From contig CAYUSA010000023.1 in assembly GCA_964447335.1 (NCBI GenBank), positions 1 through 45,179 of the forward strand: DNA of 45,179 bases, written 5' to 3'. Origin of the DNA: HRBIN12 sp964447335. Its GTDB lineage: Bacteria > Actinomycetota > UBA4738 > HRBIN12. The translations under genes were made by a program, and so were the position numbers. This document shows, piece after piece, positions 7,823 through 16,499 of the stretch. The notes beneath the pieces are model-generated. The model was given only the letters and a program-made list of their open reading frames with translations, was not told where the DNA came from and searched no databases. The stretch's first letter is position 1. Each line of letters begins with the position of its first letter.

Positions 7823-9045
7823 GCGGCGCGCCTCCCCGAGCGTGAGCGTGCCGCCGTAGCCGCGGCTGCCGGTGTGCGCGCGATGTTCCACAGGATGCCG
7901 ATCGCCGCGAGGGAGACGACCAGCGAGGAACCGCCGTACGAGACGAACGGCAGGGGCACACCGGTGATCGGTAGCAGGCCCGTCACGGCCCCGAGGTTCA
8001 CGAGCGCCTGCAGCCCGAACCACGACACGATCCCCGCCGCGAGGAGCCGGCCGAACACGTCGGTCGTCCGGGTCGCGATGCGGATCCCGGCGAAGATGAG
8101 CGCCCCGAACGCCGCGAGCACGGCGATCTCGCCGATCAGTCCGAGCTCCTCGCCGAGGATCGCGAAGATGAAGTCGGTGTGCGCGTTCGGCACGTACATC
8201 CACTTCTGCCGGCTCGCGCCCAGCCCCACGCCGAGCCACCCTCCCGAGCCGAGGGCGATGAGCGACTGCACGAGCTGGTACCCCTTGTTCGTCGCGTCGG
8301 CCCACGGGTCCAGGAAGGACAGGAACCGGTCCCGCCGGTAGTCGGCGCTGAAGATCAGCGCCATGCCGAGCGCGGAGCCGAGGACCCCGGCCGCCAGCAG
8401 GTAGCGGAGGCGAACGCCTGCCGCGAACAGCAGCAGGAAGACCGTCCCCGCCAGGATGAGCGTCGTGCCGAGATCGGGCTGGAGCATCACCATCCCGCAG
8501 ACGAGGATCGTCACCGGCAGGAGCGGCAGCACGAGATGCCCGAGATCGCCGAGCCGGCCCCACTTGCGCGCGAGCACCGCGGCCGCGAACACGATGAGGG
8601 CGAGCTTCGCGATCTCGGAGGGTTGGATCGTCACCGGGCCGAGCGCGATCCACCGCGACGACCCGTACGCCGCGACGCCCGAGGTCGGGTGCAGCACGAA
8701 GGCGAGCAGCACGATCGTGAGGCCGAGGAACGGCACCGCGAGCCGTTGCCACGCGCGGTAGCGCATCCGCGACGTCAGCAGCAGCGTGAGCACCCCGACA
8801 ACCGCGTATATCGCCTGCCGCTGGAAGAACAGGAAGCTGTCTCCGTATTGCGCGTACGCAGAGACCGAGCTCGCCGACAGCACCATGACGAGCCCGCCGA
8901 TCACGAGGAAGGCGCTCGAGCCGAGCAGCAGGGCGATCGTCCGCCGGGTGCCGACGTCCTCGCGCAATCGAGCGCGGACGCCCTCCTCCGGCCGGATCAG
9001 CCTCAGGTGACGCGGCCGTTCGGCAACGGCGCTACCGCTCGCCAC
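7819..9045 (-). CDS. ftsW: Septal SEDS peptidoglycan polymerase FtsW
   Basis: FtsW is the SEDS-family glycosyltransferase that polymerises lipid II at the septum together with FtsI. It has about 408 residues and ten hydrophobic segments. Family landmarks are QPSEIAKLALI, QPDLGTT, the long loop with GVGLGASRQKW and HTDFIFAILGEELGL, and the last helix region GVPLPFVSYGGSS. The loop has PNAHTDF where PEAHTDF is commoner. The start is the GTG at 9045: AGGAGG ends 6 bases before it. An upstream in-frame TTG at 9051 would touch the ribosome binding site and is rejected. It overlaps the murD end by 14 bases. Confidence 0.95.
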   Translation of the reverse strand: MASGSAVAERPRHLRLIRPEEGVRARLREDVGTRRTIALLLGSSAFLVIGGLVMVLSASSVSAYAQYGDSFLFFQRQAIYAVVGVLTLLLTSRMRYRAWQRLAVPFLGLTIVLLAFVLHPTSGVAAYGSSRWIALGPVTIQPSEIAKLALIVFAAAVLARKWGRLGDLGHLVLPLLPVTILVCGMVMLQPDLGTTLILAGTVFLLLFAAGVRLRYLLAAGVLGSALGMALIFSADYRRDRFLSFLDPWADATNKGYQLVQSLIALGSGGWLGVGLGASRQKWMYVPNAHTDFIFAILGEELGLIGEIAVLAAFGALIFAGIRIATRTTDVFGRLLAAGIVSWFGLQALVNLGAVTGLLPITGVPLPFVSYGGSSLVVSLAAIGILWNIARTPAAAATAARSRSGRRAA

Positions 9046-10384
9046 GTGCAACCTCCTCGGACAGGGAACGGGCCGCGGCCGCGAACCGGTCGCCGCGCTC
9101 GGTGTAGTCGCGGAACATGTCCCAGCTCGCGCACGCCGGCGCGAGCAGCACGGTGCCCTCGGGGGGCGCGAGGGCGAACGCGGTCGCTACCGCCTCCTCG
9201 ATCGAGGCGGCTCGGCGGACGGCCACACGGCCGTCGAAGATCGCCGCCACCTCGTCCCCGGACTCGCCGATCGCGACCACACCGGCCAGCGAGGGTGCGG
9301 CCGCGCCGAGGGGCGACAGGTCGACGCCCTTCGCCATGCCGCCGGCGATCAGGACGACGTCGCGCCGGCCCTCGAGCGCGTGCAGCGCGGCGTGGACGTT
9401 GGTCGCCTTCGAGTCGTCGAGGAACCGGACCGAGCCAACCCGCGCGACCTCCTCGCCCCGGTGCGGGAGCGGGGTCATCGCAGCGACCGCCGAGGCGACC
9501 GCGCCGGCGGGAAGGCCGAACGCGAGCCCGGCGGCGGCGGCGGCGGCGCAGTCGGCGACGAAGCCCGCGGCGTCGTGCGCCGGGCGGCCGAGCCCGAGCT
9601 CGTGCCCGTCCCACAGGGCGACGATCTCGCCCTCCTGCACCCCGACCTCCCCGGGGCCGGGCGCGCCACGGCGGAACCAGGCCACCTTGCATGGTGCCTC
9701 GCTCGAGATCCGTGCGGCAGCCGCGTCGTCGACGTTGCCGACGTGGGTCTCGTCCGCGCGCTGGAGCTCGAACACGCGGGCCTTCGCCTCGCCGTAGGCC
9801 TCGAGCGAAGCGTGCCAGTCGAGGTGGTCCGGCGCGAGGTTGAGCAGCACGGACACGAGGGGGTGCACCCAGTGGTGGAACCGGAGCTGGAAGGACGACG
9901 CTTCGACGGCGAGCGCCTCGTGGCCCTCGAGCGCGGCGACCGAGAACGGATGCCCGATGTTGCCGCACGCGACCGCGTCGAGACCGGCCTCGCGCATCAT
10001 CGCCGCGACGAGCTTCGTCGTCGTGGACTTGCCGTTCGTGCCGGTGACCGCGACGTACGGCGCGCGACACAGGCGCGCCCCCACGTCGAGCTCGCTCCAC
10101 ACGGGGATGCCGCGCTCGTTCGCCCACGCCAGCACCGGCGCGTGCTCGGGAACACCGGGGCTCGTGACGACGGCGCTCGCGCCCTCGAGGTGCGCGGGAT
10201 CGTGGCCGCCGGTGCGGACCTCGACGCCGAGCGCCGCGAGCTCGTCGTCCGTCTCGACGTCGGAGCGCTCCTCCGTCACGCGGACCTGCGCCCCCTCGCG
10301 CGCGAGCACGGCCGCCGCGGCCCTTCCGGCGATGCCGAGGCCGACCACGACGAACCGCTCTCCCGCGAACTCGCCCTCCGTCAC
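9032..10384 (-). CDS. murD: UDP-N-acetylmuramoylalanine--D-glutamate ligase MurD
   Basis: MurD adds D-glutamate to UDP-MurNAc-L-alanine. The 450-residue protein has the N-terminal uridine-binding domain (FVVVGLGIAGRAAA from residue 11), the ATP loop VTGTNGKSTTT at about 113-123, the stretch NLAPDHLDWH, and the C-terminal domain with FLDDSKATN and LLAPACASWDMF (serine in that last motif is typical of MurD). It starts at the GTG at 10384, a GTGA overlap with the mraY stop codon. Its 3' end contains the ribosome binding site for ftsW, which suggests coupled translation. Confidence 0.96.
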   Translation of the reverse strand: MTEGEFAGERFVVVGLGIAGRAAAAVLAREGAQVRVTEERSDVETDDELAALGVEVRTGGHDPAHLEGASAVVTSPGVPEHAPVLAWANERGIPVWSELDVGARLCRAPYVAVTGTNGKSTTTKLVAAMMREAGLDAVACGNIGHPFSVAALEGHEALAVEASSFQLRFHHWVHPLVSVLLNLAPDHLDWHASLEAYGEAKARVFELQRADETHVGNVDDAAAARISSEAPCKVAWFRRGAPGPGEVGVQEGEIVALWDGHELGLGRPAHDAAGFVADCAAAAAAGLAFGLPAGAVASAVAAMTPLPHRGEEVARVGSVRFLDDSKATNVHAALHALEGRRDVVLIAGGMAKGVDLSPLGAAAPSLAGVVAIGESGDEVAAIFDGRVAVRRAASIEEAVATAFALAPPEGTVLLAPACASWDMFRDYTERGDRFAAAARSLSEEVARGER

Positions 10385-11430
10385 CCGAGGCCTCCGCGCG
10401 CGATGAAGTCGTAGTAGAAGAGCCCGAGACCGACCGCCACGCAGATCCCCGCGACGATCCAGAACCGGACGATGACGGTGAACTCGGGCCAGCCGGCGAG
10501 CTCGAAGTGGTGGTGGATCGGCGACATGCGGAAGATCCGCTTGCCGAACCCGCGGAACGAGATCACCTGCAGGACCACCGACGTCGTCTCGATCACGAAG
10601 AGGCCGCCCATCACCACGAGGAGCAGCTGCGTGTTCGTGGTGACGGCGAGCGCGCCCATCAGCCCGCCGAGGGCGAGCGCGCCGGTGTCGCCCATGAAGA
10701 TGCGGGCCGGCGCGGCGTTCCACCACAGGAAGCCCGCGACCGCTCCCGCCGCGCCACCCGCGATCACGGCAAGGTCGAGGACGTCGCCGGAGTTGACCGG
10801 GTAGCACGCCTCCGCGGGACCGAGCCCACACGCGTGGCGGAACTGCCAGAAGGCGATGAAGACGTACGCCGAGAACACGAAGATCGACGAGCCCGAGGCG
10901 AGACCGTCCAGGCCGTCGGTGATGTTCACCCCGTTCGAGGACGACGCGAGGATCACGAACACCCACACGACGAAGAAGACCCCGAGGTCCAGGCCCGTCT
11001 CGCGGAAGAACGACAGCTCGGTCGAGACGTGGCCGAAGCGCACGGCCACGAGCGTGAACAGCACCGCGACGAGCGCCTGGCCGGCGATCTTCGCAGCCTT
11101 CGACAGGCCGAGCGATCGGCGGCGGCGGACCTTGATGTAGTCGTCCAGGAAGCCGAGCGCCCCGAGCGCCGCCGTCGCGAGCAGCACGGCGAGACCCACC
11201 GCGGTCACGCCGCGGAGCACGAGGTGCGCGACCAGGTACGCGAGCACCACGCCCGCGAGGATGACGACGCCGCCCATCGTCGGGGTCCCCATCTTCTCCA
11301 GGTGCGTGTGCGGGCCGTCCTCGCGGATCCGCTGGCCCCATCCCCACAGGCGGAACGCGCGGATCGCGAGCGGCGTGCCGAGGAGGGTCACGGCCAGGCC
11401 GACGGCGGCGGCGACGAGGATGCCCCTCAC
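10381..11430 (-). CDS. mraY: Phospho-N-acetylmuramoyl-pentapeptide transferase MraY
   Basis: MraY moves phospho-MurNAc-pentapeptide from UDP to undecaprenyl phosphate, forming lipid I. It is a membrane enzyme of 349 residues with about ten helices. Diagnostic loops are present: TPTMGG near the N-terminus, the catalytic LGFLDDYIKV, SSSNGVNITDGLDGLA, MGDTGALALGG and the histidine-rich FRMSPIHHHFEL. The start is the GTG at 11430, a GTGA overlap with the murF stop codon. Placed between murF and murD, as in most dcw clusters. Confidence 0.97.
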   Translation of the reverse strand: MRGILVAAAVGLAVTLLGTPLAIRAFRLWGWGQRIREDGPHTHLEKMGTPTMGGVVILAGVVLAYLVAHLVLRGVTAVGLAVLLATAALGALGFLDDYIKVRRRRSLGLSKAAKIAGQALVAVLFTLVAVRFGHVSTELSFFRETGLDLGVFFVVWVFVILASSSNGVNITDGLDGLASGSSIFVFSAYVFIAFWQFRHACGLGPAEACYPVNSGDVLDLAVIAGGAAGAVAGFLWWNAAPARIFMGDTGALALGGLMGALAVTTNTQLLLVVMGGLFVIETTSVVLQVISFRGFGKRIFRMSPIHHHFELAGWPEFTVIVRFWIVAGICVAVGLGLFYYDFIARGGLG

Positions 11431-12788
11431 CGTAGCGCCTCCGCGATCCGCTCGAGCCCGACGACCCGAGAGCCCTTCAGCAGCACCACGTCGCCCGGGC
11501 GGAGCCACGCCCGCAGCTCCGCCAGCGCCTCCTGCGGCGTCTCCACGTCGACGGCGTCGTCGGGGTCCTGGCCCTCGCGCACGGCGGCGCGGTGGATCAA
11601 GCGCGCGGCCTCCCCCACCGTGATGAGCCGCTCGACGCCCACGCGCACGATCAGCTCGCCCAGGCGCTCGTGCTCGTCGATCGCGATCGGCCCGAGCTCT
11701 GCCATGTGGCCGAGCACGGCGACGAGGCGGCCGTCGCGCGCCATCCATCGCGCGGCCTTCAGGCCGGCCGCCATCGACTCGGGGTTCGCGTTGTACGCAT
11801 CGTTCACGACTCGCACACCGTCCGGCGTGGTGAACGTCTCCATGCGCCAGGCCGACACGCGCGCGCCCTTCAGCGCGGCGGCGCACTCGCCCGCCGACAG
11901 CCCGAGCGAGGAGCCGACGGCCGCCGCCGCGAGCGCGTTCGCGACCATGTGCTCGCCGGGCACCGCGAGCTCGACCGCCTCTGTCTCGCCGTCGACCTCG
12001 AGGACGAAGCGCGCTCGCCCGTCGCCGTCCATCTCGATCGCCGAGGCGCGGACGTCGACGTCGCTCCCGAGGCCGAACCATCGCACCCGCGCTCGGGTAC
12101 GCTCCGCATATCCGCGCACGACCGGGTCGTCGCCGTTCAGGATCGCCACGTCGTCGTCCTCGAGCGCCTCGACGGGCTCGGCCGACGCCTCCACGATCGC
12201 GTCCCACGACCCGAAGATCTCCATGTGGGCGACGCCGACGTTCGTCACCACGACGACGTCGGGGCGCGCGACGTCGCAGAGCAGCGCGACGTCACCGAGG
12301 CGACGCGCGCCCATCTCGGCGACCACGACCTCGGTCCCCTCGGGCGCGCCGAGGAGCGTGACCGGCAGCCCGATCTCGGTGTTGAACGAGACGGGGCTCG
12401 CGTGGGTTCGGTAGCGCGTCGCGAGGACGGCAGCGGTGAGGTCCTTCGTCGAGGTCTTGCCGTTCGCCCCGGTGATGCCGACGACGGTCGTCTCGAGCGT
12501 CCGGTCGCGCTCGTCGCGCGCGAGCGTGAGGAGCGCGCGCCCGGGGTCCTCGACCTCGACGAAGGGGACGCCGTCCACCGGTCGAGCCACGAGGGCCGCG
12601 GCGGCGCCGTTCGCGACCGCCTGCGCGACGAAGTCGTGCCCATCGACACGGTCGCCCGGCAGCGCCACGAACATCGAGCCCGGGACGGCCGAGCGACTGT
12701 CGCTCGCGACCGAGGTCACCGTCACGTCCTCTCCGTGCACCCGGCCCCCGACGGTGGCCGCCACGTCCGAGAGCCGCCTGGCGATCAC
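11427..12788 (-). CDS. murF: UDP-MurNAc-tripeptide--D-alanyl-D-alanine ligase MurF
   Basis: MurF adds the D-Ala-D-Ala dipeptide and so completes the UDP-MurNAc-pentapeptide. The 453 residues contain the N-terminal domain with SDSRSAVPGSMFVAL and GHDFVAQAV, the ATP loop GITGANGKTSTKD at about 104-116, NVGVAHMEIFGS, and the C-terminal domain with NDAYNANPESM and LLKGSRVVGLE. GTG start at 12788 overlaps the murE stop codon as GTGA. Secure call. Confidence 0.97.
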   Translation of the reverse strand: MIARRLSDVAATVGGRVHGEDVTVTSVASDSRSAVPGSMFVALPGDRVDGHDFVAQAVANGAAAALVARPVDGVPFVEVEDPGRALLTLARDERDRTLETTVVGITGANGKTSTKDLTAAVLATRYRTHASPVSFNTEIGLPVTLLGAPEGTEVVVAEMGARRLGDVALLCDVARPDVVVVTNVGVAHMEIFGSWDAIVEASAEPVEALEDDDVAILNGDDPVVRGYAERTRARVRWFGLGSDVDVRASAIEMDGDGRARFVLEVDGETEAVELAVPGEHMVANALAAAAVGSSLGLSAGECAAALKGARVSAWRMETFTTPDGVRVVNDAYNANPESMAAGLKAARWMARDGRLVAVLGHMAELGPIAIDEHERLGELIVRVGVERLITVGEAARLIHRAAVREGQDPDDAVDVETPQEALAELRAWLRPGDVVLLKGSRVVGLERIAEALR

Positions 12789-14299
12789 CGGGCACCTCCC
12801 CGGCGCGCGCGGATCTCCTCGGCCGCGACCTCGCGATCGTCGAACGCGATCGTGCGGTCGGCGAGCTCCTGGTAGGTCTCGTGGCCCTTCCCGGCGATCA
12901 CGACGACGTCACCCGGGCCGGCCTCGGCCACCGCGAGACGGATCGCCGCGCGGCGGTCGGGCTCGATCACGAACGCCCCGCCGCCCTCGCGTGCGCCCGG
13001 CTCGATCTCGGCGAGGATCGCGAGCGGATCCTCGCTCCGGGGGTTGTCACTCGTGACGACGGTGAGGTCCGCGAGGCTCGTCGCGGCCCGGCCCATGAGC
13101 GGGCGCTTCGCACGATCGCGATCGCCCCCGCAGCCGAACACGGCGACGAGCCGGCCGTCGGTCAACGGGCGGGCCGCGCGCAGCACGTTCTCGAGGCTGT
13201 CGAGCGTGTGCGCGTAGTCCACCATCACGAGGAAGTCCTGCCCGGCCTCGACCGCCTCGACGCGCCCGGGGACCCCGGCGACGTCCGCGATCCCCCGCAC
13301 AGCAACCTGGTCGGGGATGCCGAGCACGCGGGCCGTCGCGAGGGTCGCGAGGCAGTTCTCGACGTTGAACAGGCCTCGGAGCGACGAGCGCACGAGCATG
13401 TCGCCCACGCGGAAGGACAGACCCTCGCGTGTGGTCTCGACCCGGCTCGCCCGCACGTCGGCATCTGCATCGATCGCATAGGTGGTGGTCGGGAGGTCGT
13501 CCCGAAGGAGGCGTCGGCCCTGCGGGGCGTCGAGGTTCACGACCGCGTGCTCGCTCATCGCCGGCGTGAAGAGGCGGGCCTTCGCTTCGAAGTACTCCTC
13601 CATCGACGCGTGGTAGTCGAGGTGGTCCTGGGTGAGGTTCGTGAAGATCGCGACCCGGTACCGCGTCCCGTCGACGCGGTGCTGGTGCAGGCCGTGCGAG
13701 GACACCTCCATCGCCACGGCGCCAACGTCCGAGGCGACCATCTCGGCGAGCAGGCGCTGCAGATCCGGCGCCTCCGGCGTCGTGCGCGGGAAGGGCACGT
13801 GGTGCCCGTCCACGCGGACGCCGGTCGTCCCGATCACACCGGCCCTCCACCCGGCCGCGCGGAACACCGACTCGAGCAAGAACGTGGTCGTCGTCTTGCC
13901 GTTGGTCCCGGTGACGCCCACCATCGTGAGGCGCTCGGCCGGCCGGCCGTGGAACGCGGCCGACATCGGCCCCATCGTCTCGCGCACCGACGGCACGAGC
14001 GCCTGCGGGATCTCGAGCGGCAGCCACCGCTCGACGACGAGCGCCGAGGCTCCTCGCATCGCCGCCTCCGCCGCGAAGTCGTGTCCGTCCGCGTGCTCCC
14101 CGGGGATGCAGAAGAAGAGCGCGCCGGACTCGACCTCGGCGGAGCGGTACCGGAGCGCGTCGACGCGGGCGCTGCGGTCGCCTCGAACCTCCACGCGCGG
14201 CAGGTCCGCGAGGAGGTCGGCAAGGGATCGCGCCGGGGAAGGTGGGGCCACGGGACTTGAGCGTACCGCCTGGTCCGCCCCTCCCTCCCGCGCGCCCAT
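12785..14299 (-). CDS. murE: UDP-MurNAc-L-Ala-D-Glu--meso-diaminopimelate ligase MurE
   Basis: MurE adds the third stem-peptide residue. The stretch TSDNPRSEDP carries the DNPR motif typical of enzymes that select meso-diaminopimelate; lysine-adding enzymes have a different sequence there. Other landmarks are the ATP loop VTGTNGKTTTT (about 129-139), EVSSHGLHQHR, NLTQDHLDYH, and the C-terminal VMVDYAHTLDSL and AGKGHE. The start is not certain. I use the ATG at 14299, 8 bases after the ftsI stop codon; a GTG at 14251 would remove 16 residues. Neither has a clear ribosome binding site. About 504 residues with the ATG. Confidence 0.94.
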   Translation of the reverse strand: MGAREGGADQAVRSSPVAPPSPARSLADLLADLPRVEVRGDRSARVDALRYRSAEVESGALFFCIPGEHADGHDFAAEAAMRGASALVVERWLPLEIPQALVPSVRETMGPMSAAFHGRPAERLTMVGVTGTNGKTTTTFLLESVFRAAGWRAGVIGTTGVRVDGHHVPFPRTTPEAPDLQRLLAEMVASDVGAVAMEVSSHGLHQHRVDGTRYRVAIFTNLTQDHLDYHASMEEYFEAKARLFTPAMSEHAVVNLDAPQGRRLLRDDLPTTTYAIDADADVRASRVETTREGLSFRVGDMLVRSSLRGLFNVENCLATLATARVLGIPDQVAVRGIADVAGVPGRVEAVEAGQDFLVMVDYAHTLDSLENVLRAARPLTDGRLVAVFGCGGDRDRAKRPLMGRAATSLADLTVVTSDNPRSEDPLAILAEIEPGAREGGGAFVIEPDRRAAIRLAVAEAGPGDVVVIAGKGHETYQELADRTIAFDDREVAAEEIRARRGGAR

Positions 14300-14307
14300 G
14301 GCTACGG

Positions 14308-16011
14308 CTACGCGGTCGGGGGCGTCCGCAGCGGCCGCCCGGGCTCGATCGAAAGGCGCGTGATCGCGTACCGCGCGATCCGTTGGAAGAGCGGCGCCGC
14401 CGCGACGCCGCCGTACTCGGTCACCGGCCGATCGAGGATCGCCGCGATGACGACCTGGGGATCGGAGGCCGGCAGGTAGCCGATGAACGAGGCGATGTAC
14501 TGCCCCTCGTAGTAGCCGGGGCGATCCGGAAGAGGGATGCGCGCGGTGCCGGTCTTGCCGGCGACCTCGTAGCCCTCGATCTCGGCCGCAGTCCCCGTGC
14601 CCTCGTGCACGGCGTTGGCCAGGAAGCGCGTGACCGTGAGCGCGGTCGCCGAGGACACGACGCGCCGCGTGGCGGCATCCGCGACCGGGGTGAACGCGCC
14701 GCCGGGGTCGCGGGTCCCGAGCACCAGACGCGGCTGCACCCACCGCCCCCCGTTCGCGATCGTCGCGTACACGGAAACCATCTGGAGCGGTGTCGCCGCG
14801 ATGCCCTGTCCGTAGGCGATGGTCGCGAGACTGGTCTCGGTCCACTCGTACAGCGGCGGGATGATGCCCGAGGATTCGCCGGGGAACCCGACCCCGGTCG
14901 GCCGGCCGAGCCCGAACTTCGATAGGTAGCTTGCCATCGCGGACTCGCCGACCCGGCGGGCGACCATCACGGTCCCGATGTTGCTCGACTGCGCGATGAT
15001 GTCGCCGAGCGTCATCTGCTCGATCTCGTGCGGGTGCGAGTCGTGGAGCGTGTACTCGCCGACGCGCATCTGCCACGGCACCGAGAGCACGTGGTCGAGC
15101 CCGATCGCGTGACGGTCCACCGCCGCCGTCGCGGTGATGACCTTGTTCGTCGAGCCGGGCTCGAACGCGTCCGTGACCGCGCGGTTGCGGTACGTGCCGG
15201 AGCGCGCGTCCTCGAAGGCGTTCGGGTCGAACCACGGGTAGCTCGCCATCGCGAGGATGTCTCCGGTGTGCGGGTCCATGACGACGACCGTTCCGCCGCG
15301 CGCATGGTTCGCCTCGACGGCGTCCGCGAGGGCCTGCTCGGCCTGGTACTGGAAGTCGCGGTCGATCGTCGTGACGACCGTCGAGCCGGGAACCGGGGCA
15401 AGTTCGACGTCCACGCCGCCCTGGATCGGCTGCCCGCTCGGGTCCATCTCCTGCGTCCGCTCTCCCGCGGCGCCCGCGAGCAGGTCCTCGAACCGCAGCT
15501 CGAGCCCCGAGAGCCCTTCGCCGTCGATGCCCACGAAGCCGAGCACCTGCGCGGCGAGTGAGCCGGCCGGGTAGTAGCGGCGGCTGGCCTCGAGGAACCC
15601 GATGCCCGGGAGCTCGAGCCGGCGGATCCGCTCGGCGATCTCCAGGTCGACCTGGCGCGCCACGTAGACGAAGGTTTTGTCCTCACCGAGGCGCTCGGCG
15701 AGATCTCGGACGTCGAGATCGAGGATCGGGGCGAGGGTCGTCGCGGTGCCCCAGGGGTCCTGCACGTAGCGCGGGTCCGCGTACACATCGCGGGCCTCGA
15801 GTGAGATCGCGAGCGGCTCGCCGTTGCGGTCGAGGATCTGCCCGCGCGTCGCCGGCAGCTCGAGCGTGCTGACGCGCTGGTCGAACGCGCGATCGCGGAA
15901 CGAGGTCGCCTGGCTCACCTGGAGCACCGTGAGCCGGACGAAGATCGCGCCGAACGCGAGGGCCATGACCGCGAGAAGGGCGACGAGACGCGTCACCGGC
16001 GGCCGTCTCAC
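14308..16011 (-). CDS. ftsI: Septal peptidoglycan transpeptidase FtsI (class B PBP, PBP3)
   Basis: FtsI cross-links septal peptidoglycan outside the membrane. The 567-residue protein has a short cytoplasmic tail, one N-terminal transmembrane helix (about residues 7-30), the class B dimerisation domain (with RGQILDRNGEPLA from about 57 and RRYYPAG), and a transpeptidase domain with all three active-site motifs: S287-T-N-K290 in EPGSTNK, S342-S-N and K486-T-G. No PASTA domains follow, unlike many Gram-positive relatives. The GTG at 16011 overlaps the ftsL stop codon as GTGA. It is the partner of FtsW in the same cluster. Confidence 0.96.
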   Translation of the reverse strand: MRRPPVTRLVALLAVMALAFGAIFVRLTVLQVSQATSFRDRAFDQRVSTLELPATRGQILDRNGEPLAISLEARDVYADPRYVQDPWGTATTLAPILDLDVRDLAERLGEDKTFVYVARQVDLEIAERIRRLELPGIGFLEASRRYYPAGSLAAQVLGFVGIDGEGLSGLELRFEDLLAGAAGERTQEMDPSGQPIQGGVDVELAPVPGSTVVTTIDRDFQYQAEQALADAVEANHARGGTVVVMDPHTGDILAMASYPWFDPNAFEDARSGTYRNRAVTDAFEPGSTNKVITATAAVDRHAIGLDHVLSVPWQMRVGEYTLHDSHPHEIEQMTLGDIIAQSSNIGTVMVARRVGESAMASYLSKFGLGRPTGVGFPGESSGIIPPLYEWTETSLATIAYGQGIAATPLQMVSVYATIANGGRWVQPRLVLGTRDPGGAFTPVADAATRRVVSSATALTVTRFLANAVHEGTGTAAEIEGYEVAGKTGTARIPLPDRPGYYEGQYIASFIGYLPASDPQVVIAAILDRPVTEYGGVAAAPLFQRIARYAITRLSIEPGRPLRTPPTA

Positions 16012-16499
16012 CGCAGCTCCTCGATCAAGGACGTGATGTCCGCGGCCCCGGCCGGCGCCGCCTGACGGTCGCCGGACGCGTGGAGGAACCGGATGTCGTC
16101 GGGGAGACGCATACCGTTCCGGCTCGCCCAGTCGGCGATCCGGCCGGGCGCGGACAGCTTGGCCTGCTCGTGCACGAGCTCGAGGTTCTCCCGCGAGAGC
16201 TCCTCGATGCGTCGCTCCGTCTCATCGATGCGGAACGACGTCTGCGCGAGCAGGGCGTTCAAGGACACGATGCCGAGCACCATCGGGGCGACGACGACCG
16301 TCGCCAGGATGGCGAAGCCGAGGTGGTGCTTCCTCCGGCGTCGCGTGACCGTCGAGGACGCTGGGTGGGTCGTCGGAGGAGCCGGGCTCCGCAGGGGGCG
16401 CTTCGCTCCTTCGGCTCCCTCCGGTCGCCTCAGAGCCCCTGCTCCGCGCGACGGCTCCGGCACCTCGTGTGTCACCGCGCGGCGGGCGGGGAGGCTCAT
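16008..16499 (-). CDS. ftsL: FtsL-like septum protein
   Basis: FtsL is a small bitopic protein that works with FtsQ (DivIB) and DivIC to activate FtsW-FtsI. Sequence conservation in this family is poor, so the call rests on shape and place. The 163 residues comprise a long, positively charged and disordered cytoplasmic tail (1-57), one transmembrane helix (about 59-83), then a short coiled coil (RIDETERRIEELSRENLEL). The segment LSAPGRIADWASRNGMRLP after the coil is typical. It lies between rsmH and ftsI, overlapping rsmH as ATGA and ftsI as GTGA. Part of the tail is encoded by a large palindromic DNA segment described separately. Confidence 0.85.
   Translation of the reverse strand: MSLPARRAVTHEVPEPSRGAGALRRPEGAEGAKRPLRSPAPPTTHPASSTVTRRRRKHHLGFAILATVVVAPMVLGIVSLNALLAQTSFRIDETERRIEELSRENLELVHEQAKLSAPGRIADWASRNGMRLPDDIRFLHASGDRQAAPAGAADITSLIEELR
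16378..16458. repeat. Palindromic DNA segment inside ftsL
   Basis: Two nested sets of perfect arms lie around one centre: GGAGCCG (16378-16384) with CGGCTCC (16452-16458), and CAGGGG (16392-16397) with CCCCTG (16436-16441). It encodes part of the disordered N-terminal tail of FtsL. It does not share sequence clearly with the two palindromic elements in dnaE2. Confidence 0.4.

Noticed and set aside
16378..16458. Same family as the dnaE2 palindromes
   Set aside because: Only a short CTTCGG-like core is shared, which is common in GC-rich hairpins; arms and length differ.
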